From assembly GCF_003217155.1 (NCBI RefSeq), contig NZ_QJSU01000010.1, positions 99,887 to 163,886 on the forward strand: a stretch of DNA of 64,000 nucleotides, in the 5' to 3' direction. Shown here piece by piece: positions 39,318 through 49,521 of this stretch. Below the pieces are notes generated by a model. It saw nothing but the letters and a program-made list of their open reading frames with translations, had not been told where the DNA came from and searched no databases. The position numbers and the translations under genes are program-made. Origin of the DNA: Psychrobacter fozii (GTDB lineage: Bacteria > Pseudomonadota > Gammaproteobacteria > Pseudomonadales > Moraxellaceae). Position 1 is the first letter of the stretch. Each line of letters begins with the position of its first letter.

Positions 39318-40421
39318 TTATACGCTCTGTTGTGACAATACTTCTGTCAAAAGCTGGGCATCAAAATCATCGGTCAATACAGCCTTACCCAGTGATTTTA
39401 ACAAAATAAGGCGAATTTGTCCTTGTTTCACTTTTTTATCATGCCCCATTAGATTTAAAGCAGTCTGTGTATCAATAGGTGGTGCGGTAGTGGGTAAATT
39501 TGCCAATGTTAGAATACGTTTAATACGAGCGACTTCCTCGACCGTTAACCAGCCAATTTTTTGTGACAGCTCGGCAGCTTGTAACATACCCGCAGCAACA
39601 GCCTCACCATGCAACCAATTACCATATCCTTGATGCGTTTCAATCACATGACCAAAAGTATGACCAAAGTTCAACAACGCACGCACACCGGACTCTCTCT
39701 CATCTTGTGCAACCACGTCCGCTTTATACTGACAACAACGCTTGACCGCCTCGCCAAGTACAGCCAAATCTAATGCCATCATTGCAGGTAAGTTTTCCTC
39801 AAGCCAGGTTAAAAATGCCTCATCCATAATGAGCGCATATTTGATGACCTCAGCCAACCCTGCTGATAGCTCACGAGCAGGCAAAGTTTTGAGCGTACTC
39901 ATGTCAGCAAGCACCATTTGGGGCTGCCAAAAAGCGCCAATCATATTCTTACCCTGAGGATGATTGATACCCGTCTTGCCACCCACACTTGAATCCACTT
40001 GCGACAAAAGCGTCGTTGGAATCTGGATGAAATTCACCCCACGCATAAAGCTTGCTGCAGCAAAACCTGTCATGTCACCAATGACGCCGCCACCCAACGC
40101 AATAAGCGTGACATCTCGATTGAAGTGATCCGCCATCAATGCATCATAAATTTGGTTGATACTGGCTTGATTTTTATATTGCTCACCATCTGGCAGTACA
40201 CAGACTCTAACCGTAAACTGCTCTGTCAACGCTTCTTCTAACGCACTTAGATACAAAGGCGCCACCGTCTCATTGGTGACAATCAGTACTTGGCGACCAC
40301 TAATATATGGCGCTACCTGTTTTGCCATGCTGTTATTATCTATCGCAGTGTTTTCAGTAATGACAATTGGATAGTCATGACTTTGCGTATGAACGGTCAA
40401 ACCATCATGAAACAGTGGCAT
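39318..40421 (-). CDS. aroB: 3-dehydroquinate synthase AroB
   Basis: AroB makes 3-dehydroquinate from DAHP, the second shikimate-pathway step, with NAD and a divalent metal. The 367-residue protein has the [19 protein letters not shown] segment, the [20 protein letters not shown] segment with catalytic Lys and Asp, [14 protein letters not shown], and the metal ligands in [13 protein letters not shown] and [10 protein letters not shown]. Start ATG 40421 has AAGGAG 8 nt upstream; the GTG at 40430 is too close to that site. It lies 86 bp downstream of aroK and is followed by the SPOR gene, the usual aroK-aroB-damX order. Confidence 0.97.
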   Translation of the reverse strand: MPLFHDGLTVHTQSHDYPIVITENTAIDNNSMAKQVAPYISGRQVLIVTNETVAPLYLSALEEALTEQFTVRVCVLPDGEQYKNQASINQIYDALMADHFNRDVTLIALGGGVIGDMTGFAAASFMRGVNFIQIPTTLLSQVDSSVGGKTGINHPQGKNMIGAFWQPQMVLADMSTLKTLPARELSAGLAEVIKYALIMDEAFLTWLEENLPAMMALDLAVLGEAVKRCCQYKADVVAQDERESGVRALLNFGHTFGHVIETHQGYGNWLHGEAVAAGMLQAAELSQKIGWLTVEEVARIKRILTLANLPTTAPPIDTQTALNLMGHDKKVKQGQIRLILLKSLGKAVLTDDFDAQLLTEVLSQQSV

Positions 40422-40507
40422 TGCCAACACTCCTTAAGCATTGTTAATGAGATGAAAGTCGCTAAATGTGAGTAATAATAATTGAGGTGCTATTGGTGTC
40501 TTATTAC

Positions 40508-41074
40508 TTATGATTCATTTTCGTTATGTTCTGGCGTTATCGTCGCAGAGTTATTAAACGACGCTAATTGCTGTAAGAGCTGATTGACCATATGACGGGG
40601 ATAAGTATGTCCGGTTGGCATAATAATATGGGCGACTTGACGATATAGTGGATCGCGTTTGCTATATAAGTCTTGCAGTATTTTTCTAGGATTAGGCTGC
40701 TGTAGTAATGGGCGTGATTTATCTTTAGCAGTACGAGCCATCTGCACATCAACGGGCGCATTTAAATAAACCACAATACCGCGTTGCTGTAAAAACGCTC
40801 TATTTTCAGCACACATAACGGCACCGCCACCAGTCGCTAATACGATTTGGTTTTTTTGGGTCAGCTCATCGATGGCTCGTGTCTCACGCTCACGAAAGCC
40901 TGCCTCACCTTCTTTAGCAAATATCCAAGCAATATCAGCGCCTGTTTGCGATTCAACATACCAATCACTATCTACAAAGGTGCGACCTAACTGCTTAGCA
41001 AGCAATTTACCGATAGTCGTCTTACCTGCTCCCATCGGTCCTACTAAAAACACCGATGGCAATTCCTCAACCAT
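40508..41074 (-). CDS. aroK: Shikimate kinase AroK
   Basis: AroK phosphorylates shikimate at O3. The 188-residue protein has the Walker A loop GPMGAGKTTIGK, the shikimate-binding FVDSDWYVE with its Asp, the FRERE segment with the substrate Arg, the GGGAVM Walker B-like motif and the lid DKSRPLL. It belongs to an aroKB-SPOR transcript. A strong terminator at 41184-41213 lies between pilQ and this gene, so it is probably transcribed from its own promoter in the 110 bp between that hairpin and the start. The gene lies after pilQ, as in Pseudomonas. Confidence 0.97.
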   Translation of the reverse strand: MVEELPSVFLVGPMGAGKTTIGKLLAKQLGRTFVDSDWYVESQTGADIAWIFAKEGEAGFRERETRAIDELTQKNQIVLATGGGAVMCAENRAFLQQRGIVVYLNAPVDVQMARTAKDKSRPLLQQPNPRKILQDLYSKRDPLYRQVAHIIMPTGHTYPRHMVNQLLQQLASFNNSATITPEHNENES

Positions 41075-41183
41075 AATACTTACTCAGTTAAATTAGCTAT
41101 CATACAACGTCATCGATATTCTGGCTAGTAATGAGGCTTTATTATTACCAGTAAAACTTGGCTAATAGTAAAAATAAGGCAAG

Positions 41184-41213
41184 AAAAAAGCAAGCTCTTA
41201 GGCTTGCTTTTTT
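41184..41213. terminator. Terminator between pilQ and aroK
   Basis: Arms AAAAAAGCAAGC and GCTTGCTTTTTT (12 bp perfect) with loop TCTTAG, 53 bp past the pilQ stop. It separates the pilus operon from aroKB. Confidence 0.92.
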
Positions 41214-41265
41214 CTTTTGTGAAATCACAAAGTATGAATTTTGCTTTACATACCTAATATCATCA

Positions 41266-43575
41266 TTAATCTAAACGACTAACACCATCATTAATCAGTT
41301 TAGTGGTGATGAAAATCAATAACTCTTCTTTTTCGTTACTACGGGTATCTTTGCGGAATAAACGACCCACATAAGGCAGATCACCTAAGAATGGCACTTT
41401 TTCCACACCGTCAGCGATACGGTTTTTGAAGACACCACCAAGTACCACTGTTTGACCATCTTCTACGATGATATTGGTCGTGATAGAATCTTCAGAAATG
41501 GCCACAGCACCATTATAAACCGTTGGCGCGCCATTTTTGATGTTTAAGTTTAGACTGATTTTGCCATCAGGTGTGATGTTCGGTGTCGCCTCTAAACTAA
41601 GTGCTGCTTCTATAAAGCTAGTTGTGGTCGCGCCACTTGCCGATGCTTCTTGATAGGCAATTTGCGTACCAGAAGAGATTTTGGCCGTTTGCTTATCTGC
41701 GGTCAAAATCTTAGGCGTAGAGATCACCTCACCACGATTATCCGCTTGCATGGCTGATAACTCAAGATCTAGTGTATAACCTGACAAACCAAGCAAACCA
41801 AACGCAATACTACCAGCGGGATTAGAAACCCCAAGATCAACATTCAAGTTGTCAGGGCGAGTGATATCGTATGTTACCCCACCAGTATCACTATCTGTAT
41901 CAAAGTCTTTAAGATCCCATAATGTCTGATCGCTACCACCAACCAATAAACTGCTGTTACTGGCAACACCATCAGATAAGATACCCCAACTTACCCCAAT
42001 TTCTTTACTGAAACTATCCGAAGCACTGACAATACGCGCTTCAATCATGACTTGACGAACTGGAACATCAATCTTTGCAATCAGTTTATGAATATTTTCA
42101 ATACTATCAGCCACATCTTTGATAATTAAAGTATTGGTACGGTTATCTACCGTTACTGTACCACGGTTAGACAATAGACTATTACTATCACTAGAGTTGC
42201 CATTATTGCTACCACCCGATGAGCCACTACCTTGAGAAATCAGCGTCAAAACATCTTGCGCTTTGGCATAGCTTAAACGAATGTATTCAGTGCGCAGTGG
42301 CGAATATGAGTCAACCGCTTGCTGTGCTTCAAGCTCTTTCGCTTCTTGCTCAGCCAGTTCAGTAGCAGGCGCTACCAAAATGACATTGCCATTTTCACGC
42401 TTACCTAGATTCTTACTTTTTAAGATGATATCAAGCGCTTGATCCCACGGTACGTTGATAAGACGCAAAGTGATATTGCCAGAGACTGAATCATTAGCCA
42501 CAATGTTCATTTCAGTAAACTGAGCTAGGATATCTAAGACACTGCGAATTTCAACGTCTTGGAATTCCATAGACAAAGGCTCACCACTATATACTCGCTC
42601 TTCAAGCGTCGGCTCACGTAACAGCGCAGGCTTATTGATGCTAATATTTAGTTGATTGCCCGACTGATAGGCTTGATACTCATAATCTTCAGTCATATTG
42701 ATAGTAATGACACCATTTTGACCTTGATTCTTGGTATCAATGCTATTAACAAGACCGCTATTAATATTTAGACGGCGTAATAAGTTTCTAGGCACTGTAC
42801 TACCAGTTAGGTTTACTACCAATTTATTACCTTGGCGTTGTACGTCAACTGGAATGGCCTCATTAGTCAGGGCGATACTGACGTTACCACCACCATCTTT
42901 TCCTGCTGCAAAATTAACCGCACTCAAACCATCATAGCTATATTGCTTGCTTACTTGCGACGCAGCAAGTTGTGGACTTAGCAATGGATTGACTCTGACA
43001 ACCATTGTATCGGCTGGTACTTGATTTTTAGCCACAGTCTTATTGGTTGTATCAACAGCGGTATATGCGCTACTCGTCTCTACAATCGGTGTCGTTGTGA
43101 TTGTATTATTAAGTACATCTTGGACAGGGTCATTAGTCCTCACTGAACGGCTAGGATCAGTAATGGTCAATACTAAATCATTACCGTCAATCGTCGTCGT
43201 ATAAGTGCCTGTCTGTTTTAGACCAACAATAAGGCGCGTGGTACTGTCACTACTTAAGGTAGTAACATCATTTACCATACCGATATTATATTCGCTAAAG
43301 CGGCTTGCAAGTCCATTTTGCACTTGTTCAAAATCTAGTACCAAGCGGCTAGGATCATCAAGCTGATAGGCTGCAGGTAATACTGGCACGCCTGCAAATC
43401 CTAAACGTATTTGCGTTACTGCTGGAGCAGTTTGTACCACAGAGACGTTATTAATGCGCTGTGCAGCATTGGCACTGTTACTCACTGCTACCATGCTGAT
43501 TGCCAATGCTGAAATGGCAAAAGCAGAAGTTACGCGGTTGCTCATCATCATTACCTTGTTATTGCGTACTGTCAT
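41266..43575 (-). CDS. pilQ: Type IV pilus secretin PilQ
   Basis: PilQ forms the outer-membrane ring through which the type IV pilus passes. The 769-residue protein has a signal peptide (about residues 12-37), two AMIN-type peptidoglycan-binding regions in the first 300 residues, a secretin N-terminal region with PLSMEFQDVEIRSVLDILAQF and LINVPWDQALDIILKSK, a repeat region YIRLSYAKAQDVLTLI with a Gly/Ser/Asn-rich loop, and the C-terminal secretin pore with QVMIEARIV and VVLGGVFKN. Start ATG 43575 has GAGGAA upstream. It is the last gene of pilMNOPQ, 26 bp after pilP, and is followed by a terminator. Confidence 0.97.
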   Translation of the reverse strand: MTVRNNKVMMMSNRVTSAFAISALAISMVAVSNSANAAQRINNVSVVQTAPAVTQIRLGFAGVPVLPAAYQLDDPSRLVLDFEQVQNGLASRFSEYNIGMVNDVTTLSSDSTTRLIVGLKQTGTYTTTIDGNDLVLTITDPSRSVRTNDPVQDVLNNTITTTPIVETSSAYTAVDTTNKTVAKNQVPADTMVVRVNPLLSPQLAASQVSKQYSYDGLSAVNFAAGKDGGGNVSIALTNEAIPVDVQRQGNKLVVNLTGSTVPRNLLRRLNINSGLVNSIDTKNQGQNGVITINMTEDYEYQAYQSGNQLNISINKPALLREPTLEERVYSGEPLSMEFQDVEIRSVLDILAQFTEMNIVANDSVSGNITLRLINVPWDQALDIILKSKNLGKRENGNVILVAPATELAEQEAKELEAQQAVDSYSPLRTEYIRLSYAKAQDVLTLISQGSGSSGGSNNGNSSDSNSLLSNRGTVTVDNRTNTLIIKDVADSIENIHKLIAKIDVPVRQVMIEARIVSASDSFSKEIGVSWGILSDGVASNSSLLVGGSDQTLWDLKDFDTDSDTGGVTYDITRPDNLNVDLGVSNPAGSIAFGLLGLSGYTLDLELSAMQADNRGEVISTPKILTADKQTAKISSGTQIAYQEASASGATTTSFIEAALSLEATPNITPDGKISLNLNIKNGAPTVYNGAVAISEDSITTNIIVEDGQTVVLGGVFKNRIADGVEKVPFLGDLPYVGRLFRKDTRSNEKEELLIFITTKLINDGVSRLD

Positions 43576-43601
43576 TATTTATTCCTCAAAAATCTGCCGA
43601 C

Positions 43602-44135
43602 TTAGCTTATAGGGGAAACCAGCGACTGGGGTTTTTCAACAAACCCTGCGCGGCTGTCTGGCACAATTTCAATCAAGTTAATCTGAGTCGGCGTGATTTC
43701 AACAATACGGCCGTCATTTACTCCAAGATAATCACCTACTTTAACGCTCGCGACTGAACCATCAGGACGTTGTATTAACGCATATCGCTGACCTTCAGGT
43801 GAAACAACGACGCCGCGAAAGACCAGTTGTGACAATTCATATTGCTCAAGTGGCTCTTTTACTCTGGTAATGTCAGGACGAACACCATCGATAGAAGTGC
43901 TAGGACCTTGTGTATTGACCAGACTAGGTGGCAAAAATGGGCTACGCTGTGCACTGGCGCTATAGACAAAGTCTTCTACGAGCTCAGCTTTGGGCGGTGG
44001 ATCGATGGGCTTTGCAGGCTTATTACGGATGTCCGTCATTGCCTGCTCTGCCATACCAATACGATCAGCACATCCTGTCATTGATAAAACAGCAACACTT
44101 AAAGCCAGTAGCATAGGCAGTTTTTGAATAGTCAT
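43602..44135 (-). CDS. pilP: Type IV pilus assembly lipoprotein PilP
   Basis: PilP is a periplasmic lipoprotein that links the PilMNO inner-membrane complex to the PilQ secretin. The 177-residue protein has a lipobox SMTGC (Cys22) after a hydrophobic start. A flexible Pro-rich linker (DPPPKAELV) is followed by the PilP beta-domain with RSPFLPPS, YELSQLVFRGVV and YALIQRPDGSVASVKVGDYLG. Length fits the family. Its start codon overlaps the pilO stop (TAATG), suggesting translational coupling. Confidence 0.95.
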   Translation of the reverse strand: MTIQKLPMLLALSVAVLSMTGCADRIGMAEQAMTDIRNKPAKPIDPPPKAELVEDFVYSASAQRSPFLPPSLVNTQGPSTSIDGVRPDITRVKEPLEQYELSQLVFRGVVVSPEGQRYALIQRPDGSVASVKVGDYLGVNDGRIVEITPTQINLIEIVPDSRAGFVEKPQSLVSPIS

Positions 44136-44845
44136 TAGTTGCCTCCTGCATTATCAGTAGTAGCGACCGCTTCAGGATCAGTTTCTTTCGAGCGATACGT
44201 CTTTGTGTTCAGTACCAAATTAAGTTCTGGTAAGACATCTAATGTTGGCTGTGGGTTGCTAACTTCGAAATCGTGCATCGTAATGATTCGTGGTAGCGCT
44301 GCAAGACCACTGATAAAGCTACCAAACTGATGAAACTCACCTAAAGCTGCAATACGAATAGGCTGCTCAATAAAGAATTCATTCTCAATTTCAGGTTCTA
44401 CAGAAATATCTTGGAAGCGTATATTGCTGCCAACACCCGTCATATTGATACCCTCTACCAACTCTGACACACGAGTATCTTTTGGTAACTGGTCCAATAA
44501 AGTATTGAATTCTGTTTCCATTTGAACAACTTGTGCTTTATACGCTTCTAAATGACGCGCACGTGATTCTTTTTCACGGTAGCTCTCAAGCAACGTATTT
44601 TGTTGGCTTTCAGCAGCAGTTATTTCATCAATTTTACTACTAATCGGTAGCGACCATGACAATGCTGCTATAAGCGTAATGATAAGACCAATTACCGTGA
44701 CTTTTACGGGTAGCGGCCAGCTGCCGTAGTTGTCTGAATCTAACGATTCAAAACTGCGACGAAACTCCTGTAAATCAAACTGTTTCTTTGATTTCGAGGC
44801 AGTTTTTTTGGTTTTGATTAGGCTTTTTTTACGGCTAAGTTTCAT
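44135..44845 (-). CDS. pilO: Type IV pilus inner-membrane protein PilO
   Basis: PilO is a bitopic inner-membrane protein that heterodimerises with PilN. The 236-residue protein has a basic N-terminus rich in Lys, one helix (about residues 48-68), a coiled coil (about 75-120, with YREKESRARHLEAYKAQVVQMETEF) and a periplasmic ferredoxin-like domain. LPKDTRVSELVEGINMTGVG and the GEFHQFGSFISGLAALPRI segment are typical of PilO. The start overlaps the pilN stop by ATGA. It is an internal gene of the pilMNOPQ operon. Confidence 0.95.
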   Translation of the reverse strand: MKLSRKKSLIKTKKTASKSKKQFDLQEFRRSFESLDSDNYGSWPLPVKVTVIGLIITLIAALSWSLPISSKIDEITAAESQQNTLLESYREKESRARHLEAYKAQVVQMETEFNTLLDQLPKDTRVSELVEGINMTGVGSNIRFQDISVEPEIENEFFIEQPIRIAALGEFHQFGSFISGLAALPRIITMHDFEVSNPQPTLDVLPELNLVLNTKTYRSKETDPEAVATTDNAGGN

Positions 44846-45495
44846 AACTCACCTCCAGGCCCAGTACTGGCATCATCAGGTACGGCGGTCTCCGACTGAA
44901 CTTTAGTCGTTACCACAAACTGAACATAGCTGTCTTCAGGATAAACAGGACGAGAGCTCTCACCACTAGTGACGGTATTGTTAAGTACTGGTGCAGATTC
45001 ATAAGCGCTAATATTCTGTTGAATGTTGCTCACTGCAGAATCACCCATCCACTTACTATTATCAAGATTTAGAATCAATCTTGACACAACATAAGGGTTA
45101 TCAGCACGACCTGTTAAAGTAAGTGTGTCGCCTTCACGTTTTAGATTGTTTAAATAAAGCGCAGGCGGCATAGCTTTAGCAAGATCGTCCCATAGACGTA
45201 CAGGTACAGGACGTCGTCCTTGTAAGTCCTGAATAACCTGCATACGTGAGATGATATCTTCACGGCGCTGTTCTAAGCTATCAATTTCAACCAATGCCGT
45301 ATCCAAAAGAACGTTTTCTTGTTCTATCAAGGCATTCGCATCACGCTGCTCAGCAAGTGCATTGTTAAAGTAGCTCCATGAAGCAAATGCAGCCAACAGG
45401 CTAAGCAAAATCACCGCAACTACCAACGTTATAAATTCTTTGTTGCGACGTTCGCGTTCTTCTTGTCGCCAGGGTAAGAGGTTAATACGAGCCAT
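44842..45495 (-). CDS. pilN: Type IV pilus inner-membrane protein PilN
   Basis: PilN joins cytoplasmic PilM to PilO. The 217-residue protein starts MARINLLPWR, the conserved N-terminal peptide that binds the PilM groove. One helix (about 22-42), a coiled coil and a periplasmic fold follow. The start at 45495 overlaps the pilM stop (TAATG); the longer frame to 45525 would run into pilM. Regulation should be as one operon with pilM. Confidence 0.95.
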   Translation of the reverse strand: MARINLLPWRQEERERRNKEFITLVVAVILLSLLAAFASWSYFNNALAEQRDANALIEQENVLLDTALVEIDSLEQRREDIISRMQVIQDLQGRRPVPVRLWDDLAKAMPPALYLNNLKREGDTLTLTGRADNPYVVSRLILNLDNSKWMGDSAVSNIQQNISAYESAPVLNNTVTSGESSRPVYPEDSYVQFVVTTKVQSETAVPDDASTGPGGEL

Positions 45496-46550
45496 TAGTC
45501 GAAGCTCCTTAACGCAAGACCGCACGCGGCCATTAAGCTTGGTGCATCAATTGTTAATTGCTCATTATCAATATTTGGCGCAATAGTCATATTGGCAAAA
45601 GGATTAGCAATACTAACCGTCACACCCAGTTTTTGTTGTGCCATACCTGCAAGACCAGCGATAGAGCTGCTGCCACCAGCTAACACTACATGATCAATAC
45701 TACTATATTGACTTGAGGAGAAATAAAACTGTAATGAGCGAGTGATTTGCTGAATGGTATTTTCCATAAAAGGCGTCAGCACATCGAGGTAGTAATCGTC
45801 AGGTAATGTACGCTCACGCTTACTAATCGCGGCCTCTTCAGCAGATAGTCCATAACGATTTTGTATCGCTTCTGTCAACTGAACACCACCAAACAACTGC
45901 TCACGACTATATATGAATTCGCCATTTTTAGCGACATATAGAGTCGTTTGATTATGCCCAATGTCAACCAATGCAACCAGTTCTGGGTTACTTGGTAAGT
46001 TATCTACCATAAGCCCAAAAGCACGTTCAATGGCGTGAGACTCGATATCCATAACCTTAGTTTTCAAGCCACCAAAGGTTAATGCGTCAACTCGTTGGTC
46101 AACATTTTCCGAGCGAGATGCGGCAAGTAGCACTTGCACCATCTCATCACTTGCCAAAGAAGGACCTAAAACTTCAAAGTCCAAGTTAACGTCTTCTAAC
46201 GGATAAGGCACGTATTGATCAGCATCTAAACGTATTTGAGCTTCACGCTCTACATCGTTTAACGTGGTATCCATGTCAATGATTTTGGTAATCACAGCTG
46301 ACCCTGAGACTGCTGTAGCAGCGTCAGCACCAGTAACATGACAACGTTTAGCTAAGCTGGTAATCGTATTACCAACCGCTTCCGTATCTAAGAGAAGTTT
46401 ATCGACGACTACACCTTCCGGCAGTCTCTCAATGCCATAAGATTTTAGATGAAACATGCCTTGTTGGCGCTGTATGTCAACCAACTTCACTGAAGTGGCA
46501 CAGATATCCACACCAATCAAATGTTGACTTTTGGAAGTAAATAGCCTCAC
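45495..46550 (-). CDS. pilM: Type IV pilus actin-like protein PilM
   Basis: PilM is a cytoplasmic actin-fold ATP-binding protein that anchors the pilus alignment complex through PilN. The 351-residue protein has the phosphate-1 loop GVDICATSVKLVDIQ, the phosphate-2 loop VALVDIGHNQTTLYV and the adenosine motif VVLAGGSSSIAGLA, as expected for this FtsA-like fold. It is the first gene of pilMNOPQ, divergent from the PBP1A gene with 193 bp between, an arrangement shared with Pseudomonas. Genes for pilin, motor ATPases and PilC are not in the window. Confidence 0.96.
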   Translation of the reverse strand: MRLFTSKSQHLIGVDICATSVKLVDIQRQQGMFHLKSYGIERLPEGVVVDKLLLDTEAVGNTITSLAKRCHVTGADAATAVSGSAVITKIIDMDTTLNDVEREAQIRLDADQYVPYPLEDVNLDFEVLGPSLASDEMVQVLLAASRSENVDQRVDALTFGGLKTKVMDIESHAIERAFGLMVDNLPSNPELVALVDIGHNQTTLYVAKNGEFIYSREQLFGGVQLTEAIQNRYGLSAEEAAISKRERTLPDDYYLDVLTPFMENTIQQITRSLQFYFSSSQYSSIDHVVLAGGSSSIAGLAGMAQQKLGVTVSIANPFANMTIAPNIDNEQLTIDAPSLMAACGLALRSFD

Positions 46551-46674
46551 AAACTCTATACCTTATATTAAGTGTACAATCTGATAGTTATTTGTAATAA
46601 TTGAATACAATACTTTACTTAATAGATAGATTCAAGCATTTAAATAAGTTATTCAGTCTAACTTACACATTTAT

Positions 46675-46705
46675 TATGACCTGCCTATTTTGTTCAAGGT
46701 ATAAT
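46675..46705 (+). promoter_or_regulatory. Putative promoter of the PBP1A gene
   Basis: A perfect -10 TATAAT at 46700-46705 lies 39 bp before the ATG at 46744. The -35 candidate near 46676 (ATGACC) is weaker, with an 18-bp spacer. Confidence 0.4.
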
Positions 46706-46743
46706 ACATTATCTGTTGCAAATTTTAATTGATAAGTCTTCTT

Positions 46744-49356
46744 ATGATCAAAAAAAATGCTACCGCCCGACTCATTCATTTTTTGGTAGGGCTTTTTGTC
46801 GCCTGTTTAGCATTAGCAGTTATCTTAGCCCTTGCTGTGCCTATCGGTTTTTACGGTATGGCGATGTATTTATCGCCAACGTTGCCTAGCACTCAAGAGA
46901 TTAAGACGGCGAAGTTAGAAATGCCACTGCAAATATATAGTAGTGATGACAAACTAATTGGTCAGTATGGCAATCGCTTATCACTACCGATTACTTTTGA
47001 AGATATTCCTGAAGACCTTACTCATGCCTTTCTAGCAGCAGAAGATGCCTCTTTTTTTCAACATAGTGGTATTAGCATCAAAGGTTTAGGCCGTGCTGTG
47101 ACTGAAGCAGTTACCGACGATAATAGTCAAACAGGTGGCTCTACCATCACAATGCAAGTCGCCAAAAACTACTTTTTAAGTTCAGAGCGTACTTTAAATC
47201 GTAAGTTAACTGAATTATTCTTAGCGCGTAAGATTGAAGATGAGCTAAGTAAGAATGACATTCTGACACTTTATGTCAACAAAATCTATTTAGGTGAAGG
47301 TGCCTACGGTGTCCGTGCCGCTGCTAAAAAATATTATAGTAAATCACTAGAAAATCTCACTATTGCTGAGACGGCAATGTTAGCTGGTCTGCCAAAAGCA
47401 CCTTCTAAATACAACCCTGTGGCCAATCCTGAACGTGCATTAACTCGCCGTAACTGGATTATCGGGCGCATGCATGAGTTAGGTTATATTACTAAAGTAC
47501 AGCGTGATGAAGCGATTGCCTCTCCTATTGGTATTAACCTTTATAAAGAGAAGCTGGACGTCAATATGCCCTATTTGGCAGAAATGACGCGCTCTACTTT
47601 AGTTCAACGCTACGGCAAACAAGTCATGCAAAGTGGTTGGCGTGTGCGTCTTACGGTTGATAGTAAAGCACAAACAGATGCGGAAGCGGCAGTCCTCAAA
47701 GGTCTCGTTGCTTACGATCATCGTCATGGGTGGCGAGGTGCTGAAGCGAATGATGAGCCTTTGGAAAACTTCCGTCGCTATAGCAATATGTCCCCCGCCA
47801 AAGTAACCAAGGTAAACTCTCGTAGTTTTGATGCCGTCATGCCTTCAGGTGAGAATGTAACCATTAATTGGTCAGGCATGCGCTGGGCAAGTAAATACAT
47901 CTCTGCTAATCGTATTGGCTATGCTCCTAGCAATGCCAGCCAAATAGTAAGTAAGAATGATATTATTCGCTTAATCCCAACTAGTAATGGCAATTGGCAG
48001 CTGGCACAAGTACCTAAAATACAAAGTAGTCTCGTTTCATTGAATCCAGCGACTGGTGCCGTTAATGCCTTAGTGGGTGGCTTCGATTTTAATCACAGCA
48101 AGTTTAACCGAGCTTTACAAGGTTGGCGTCAACCAGGCTCAACGATTAAACCACTGGTCTATACAGCGGCTCTAGAAAAAGGCTATCGTCCTGATACTAT
48201 TGTTTCAGATAGTCCTATTCAAGTCGGTGAATGGAAACCTAAAAACTCTGATCAACGCTTCCTAGGTGATATCACTCTACGCCGTGGCCTTTATTTGTCT
48301 CGTAACTTAGTATCTATTCGTCTATTACAAGCCATTGGTATCGCAGATACCCGCAGTCTATTAGATCAGTTCGGCCTTGATAAAGAGAAACTCCCAACCA
48401 CTTTATCGTTAGCACTGGGTGCAGGGCAAGCAACACCCTTACAGATGGCAACTGCCTATGCAACTTTTGCTAATGGTGGCCATCGTGTACAACCCTATTT
48501 TATCGAACAAATCTATAATTATAGTAATAACCTATTATTTCAGGCGAACCCACAACAAGCATGTGCCAAATGCTTCAATAAAGATCTCGAAAAGCGTAAT
48601 AAAGAGTCAATCGAAAATTATAATCAGTCGATTGAAGACGAGAGCAAAGCGGCCAACAGCGAAGTAATTGTTGCAGAACAAGATGTAGAAGATACTGAAC
48701 AAAATGATAAAGCCATCGACTTAAGTGTCTATGATGCTAGCCCACAAGCGGATCGTTTAAAAGCACCTGCGGTTCAGTATGCATTGGCCAAACAAGCTCC
48801 TCGAATATTGAAACCAAGAGTTGCTTTTGATATGGCAGATATTTTGCGTGACGTTGTTCAGCGTGGTACAGCAGTACGTGCAAAAGCACTAGGACGCGAT
48901 GATATTGGTGGAAAAACAGGTACTACTAACGATGCTAAAGATGCTTGGTTTGCAGGCTTCCACCCTACCAATGCAACGGTTGTATGGATGGGCTTTGATC
49001 AACCAACAACTATGGGTCGTCACGAATACGGTGGTGTAGCAGCATTACCTGTTTGGATGGACTTTATGAGAGCCCAGCTTAAGGATACGCCTCGTCAGTG
49101 GGTGCCTAATGATAAAGGTTTTACATCTACCAGACAAAAGAAAAAAACGGCAAGAACCAGTAAGGCTGACGACAATACATCTGAGAAACCAGTTTCTACG
49201 CAAACACAACAGCGGACGCAATTGTCATCTGAACCTGCTGCAGAATCAAATAACTCACAGACCTCAAGAACCGAAAGTCGCCGTAATAATGATGTCGTAC
49301 CGCAAAATCCTCTCTCGGTGACACCAGTTGAAACGCTTCCACCGATGCCAGAGTAA
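46744..49356 (+). CDS. mrcA: Penicillin-binding protein 1A
   Basis: PBP1A is a bifunctional peptidoglycan glycosyltransferase/transpeptidase of the inner membrane. The 870-residue protein has an N-terminal helix (about 15-40). The GT51 domain shows AAEDASFFQHSG and GGSTITMQVAKNYFL. An OB-like segment precedes the transpeptidase with SxxK (PGSTIKP), SRN (YLSRNLVS) and KTG (GKTGTTND). A CAKC motif after QANPQQA is followed by an acidic stretch of about 60 residues, and the C-terminus is a disordered Ser/Thr/Gln-rich tail. ATG 46744 is chosen over a frame beginning at 46729. It is divergent from pilM and ends in a strong terminator. Confidence 0.95.
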   Translation: MIKKNATARLIHFLVGLFVACLALAVILALAVPIGFYGMAMYLSPTLPSTQEIKTAKLEMPLQIYSSDDKLIGQYGNRLSLPITFEDIPEDLTHAFLAAEDASFFQHSGISIKGLGRAVTEAVTDDNSQTGGSTITMQVAKNYFLSSERTLNRKLTELFLARKIEDELSKNDILTLYVNKIYLGEGAYGVRAAAKKYYSKSLENLTIAETAMLAGLPKAPSKYNPVANPERALTRRNWIIGRMHELGYITKVQRDEAIASPIGINLYKEKLDVNMPYLAEMTRSTLVQRYGKQVMQSGWRVRLTVDSKAQTDAEAAVLKGLVAYDHRHGWRGAEANDEPLENFRRYSNMSPAKVTKVNSRSFDAVMPSGENVTINWSGMRWASKYISANRIGYAPSNASQIVSKNDIIRLIPTSNGNWQLAQVPKIQSSLVSLNPATGAVNALVGGFDFNHSKFNRALQGWRQPGSTIKPLVYTAALEKGYRPDTIVSDSPIQVGEWKPKNSDQRFLGDITLRRGLYLSRNLVSIRLLQAIGIADTRSLLDQFGLDKEKLPTTLSLALGAGQATPLQMATAYATFANGGHRVQPYFIEQIYNYSNNLLFQANPQQACAKCFNKDLEKRNKESIENYNQSIEDESKAANSEVIVAEQDVEDTEQNDKAIDLSVYDASPQADRLKAPAVQYALAKQAPRILKPRVAFDMADILRDVVQRGTAVRAKALGRDDIGGKTGTTNDAKDAWFAGFHPTNATVVWMGFDQPTTMGRHEYGGVAALPVWMDFMRAQLKDTPRQWVPNDKGFTSTRQKKKTARTSKADDNTSEKPVSTQTQQRTQLSSEPAAESNNSQTSRTESRRNNDVVPQNPLSVTPVETLPPMPE

Positions 49357-49387
49357 ACTATCTAAAATACTAACTGATGTTGAATAT

Positions 49388-49423
49388 AAAAAGCCTGTTT
49401 AGACAATTCTAAACAGGCTTTTT
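49388..49423. terminator. Bidirectional terminator after the PBP1A gene
   Basis: Arms AAAAAGCCTGTTTAGA and TCTAAACAGGCTTTTT (16 bp perfect) with loop CAAT. It lies between convergent genes ending at 49356 and 49522. Confidence 0.93.
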
Positions 49424-49521
49424 TATATCTGGAAATTATAGCAATGATCTCCTACTTCACGAAGCTTATCAGTCAGCTTTTCTATCAACACCAAACTTAC
49501 ACCACTCTACTGGTAGATTTT

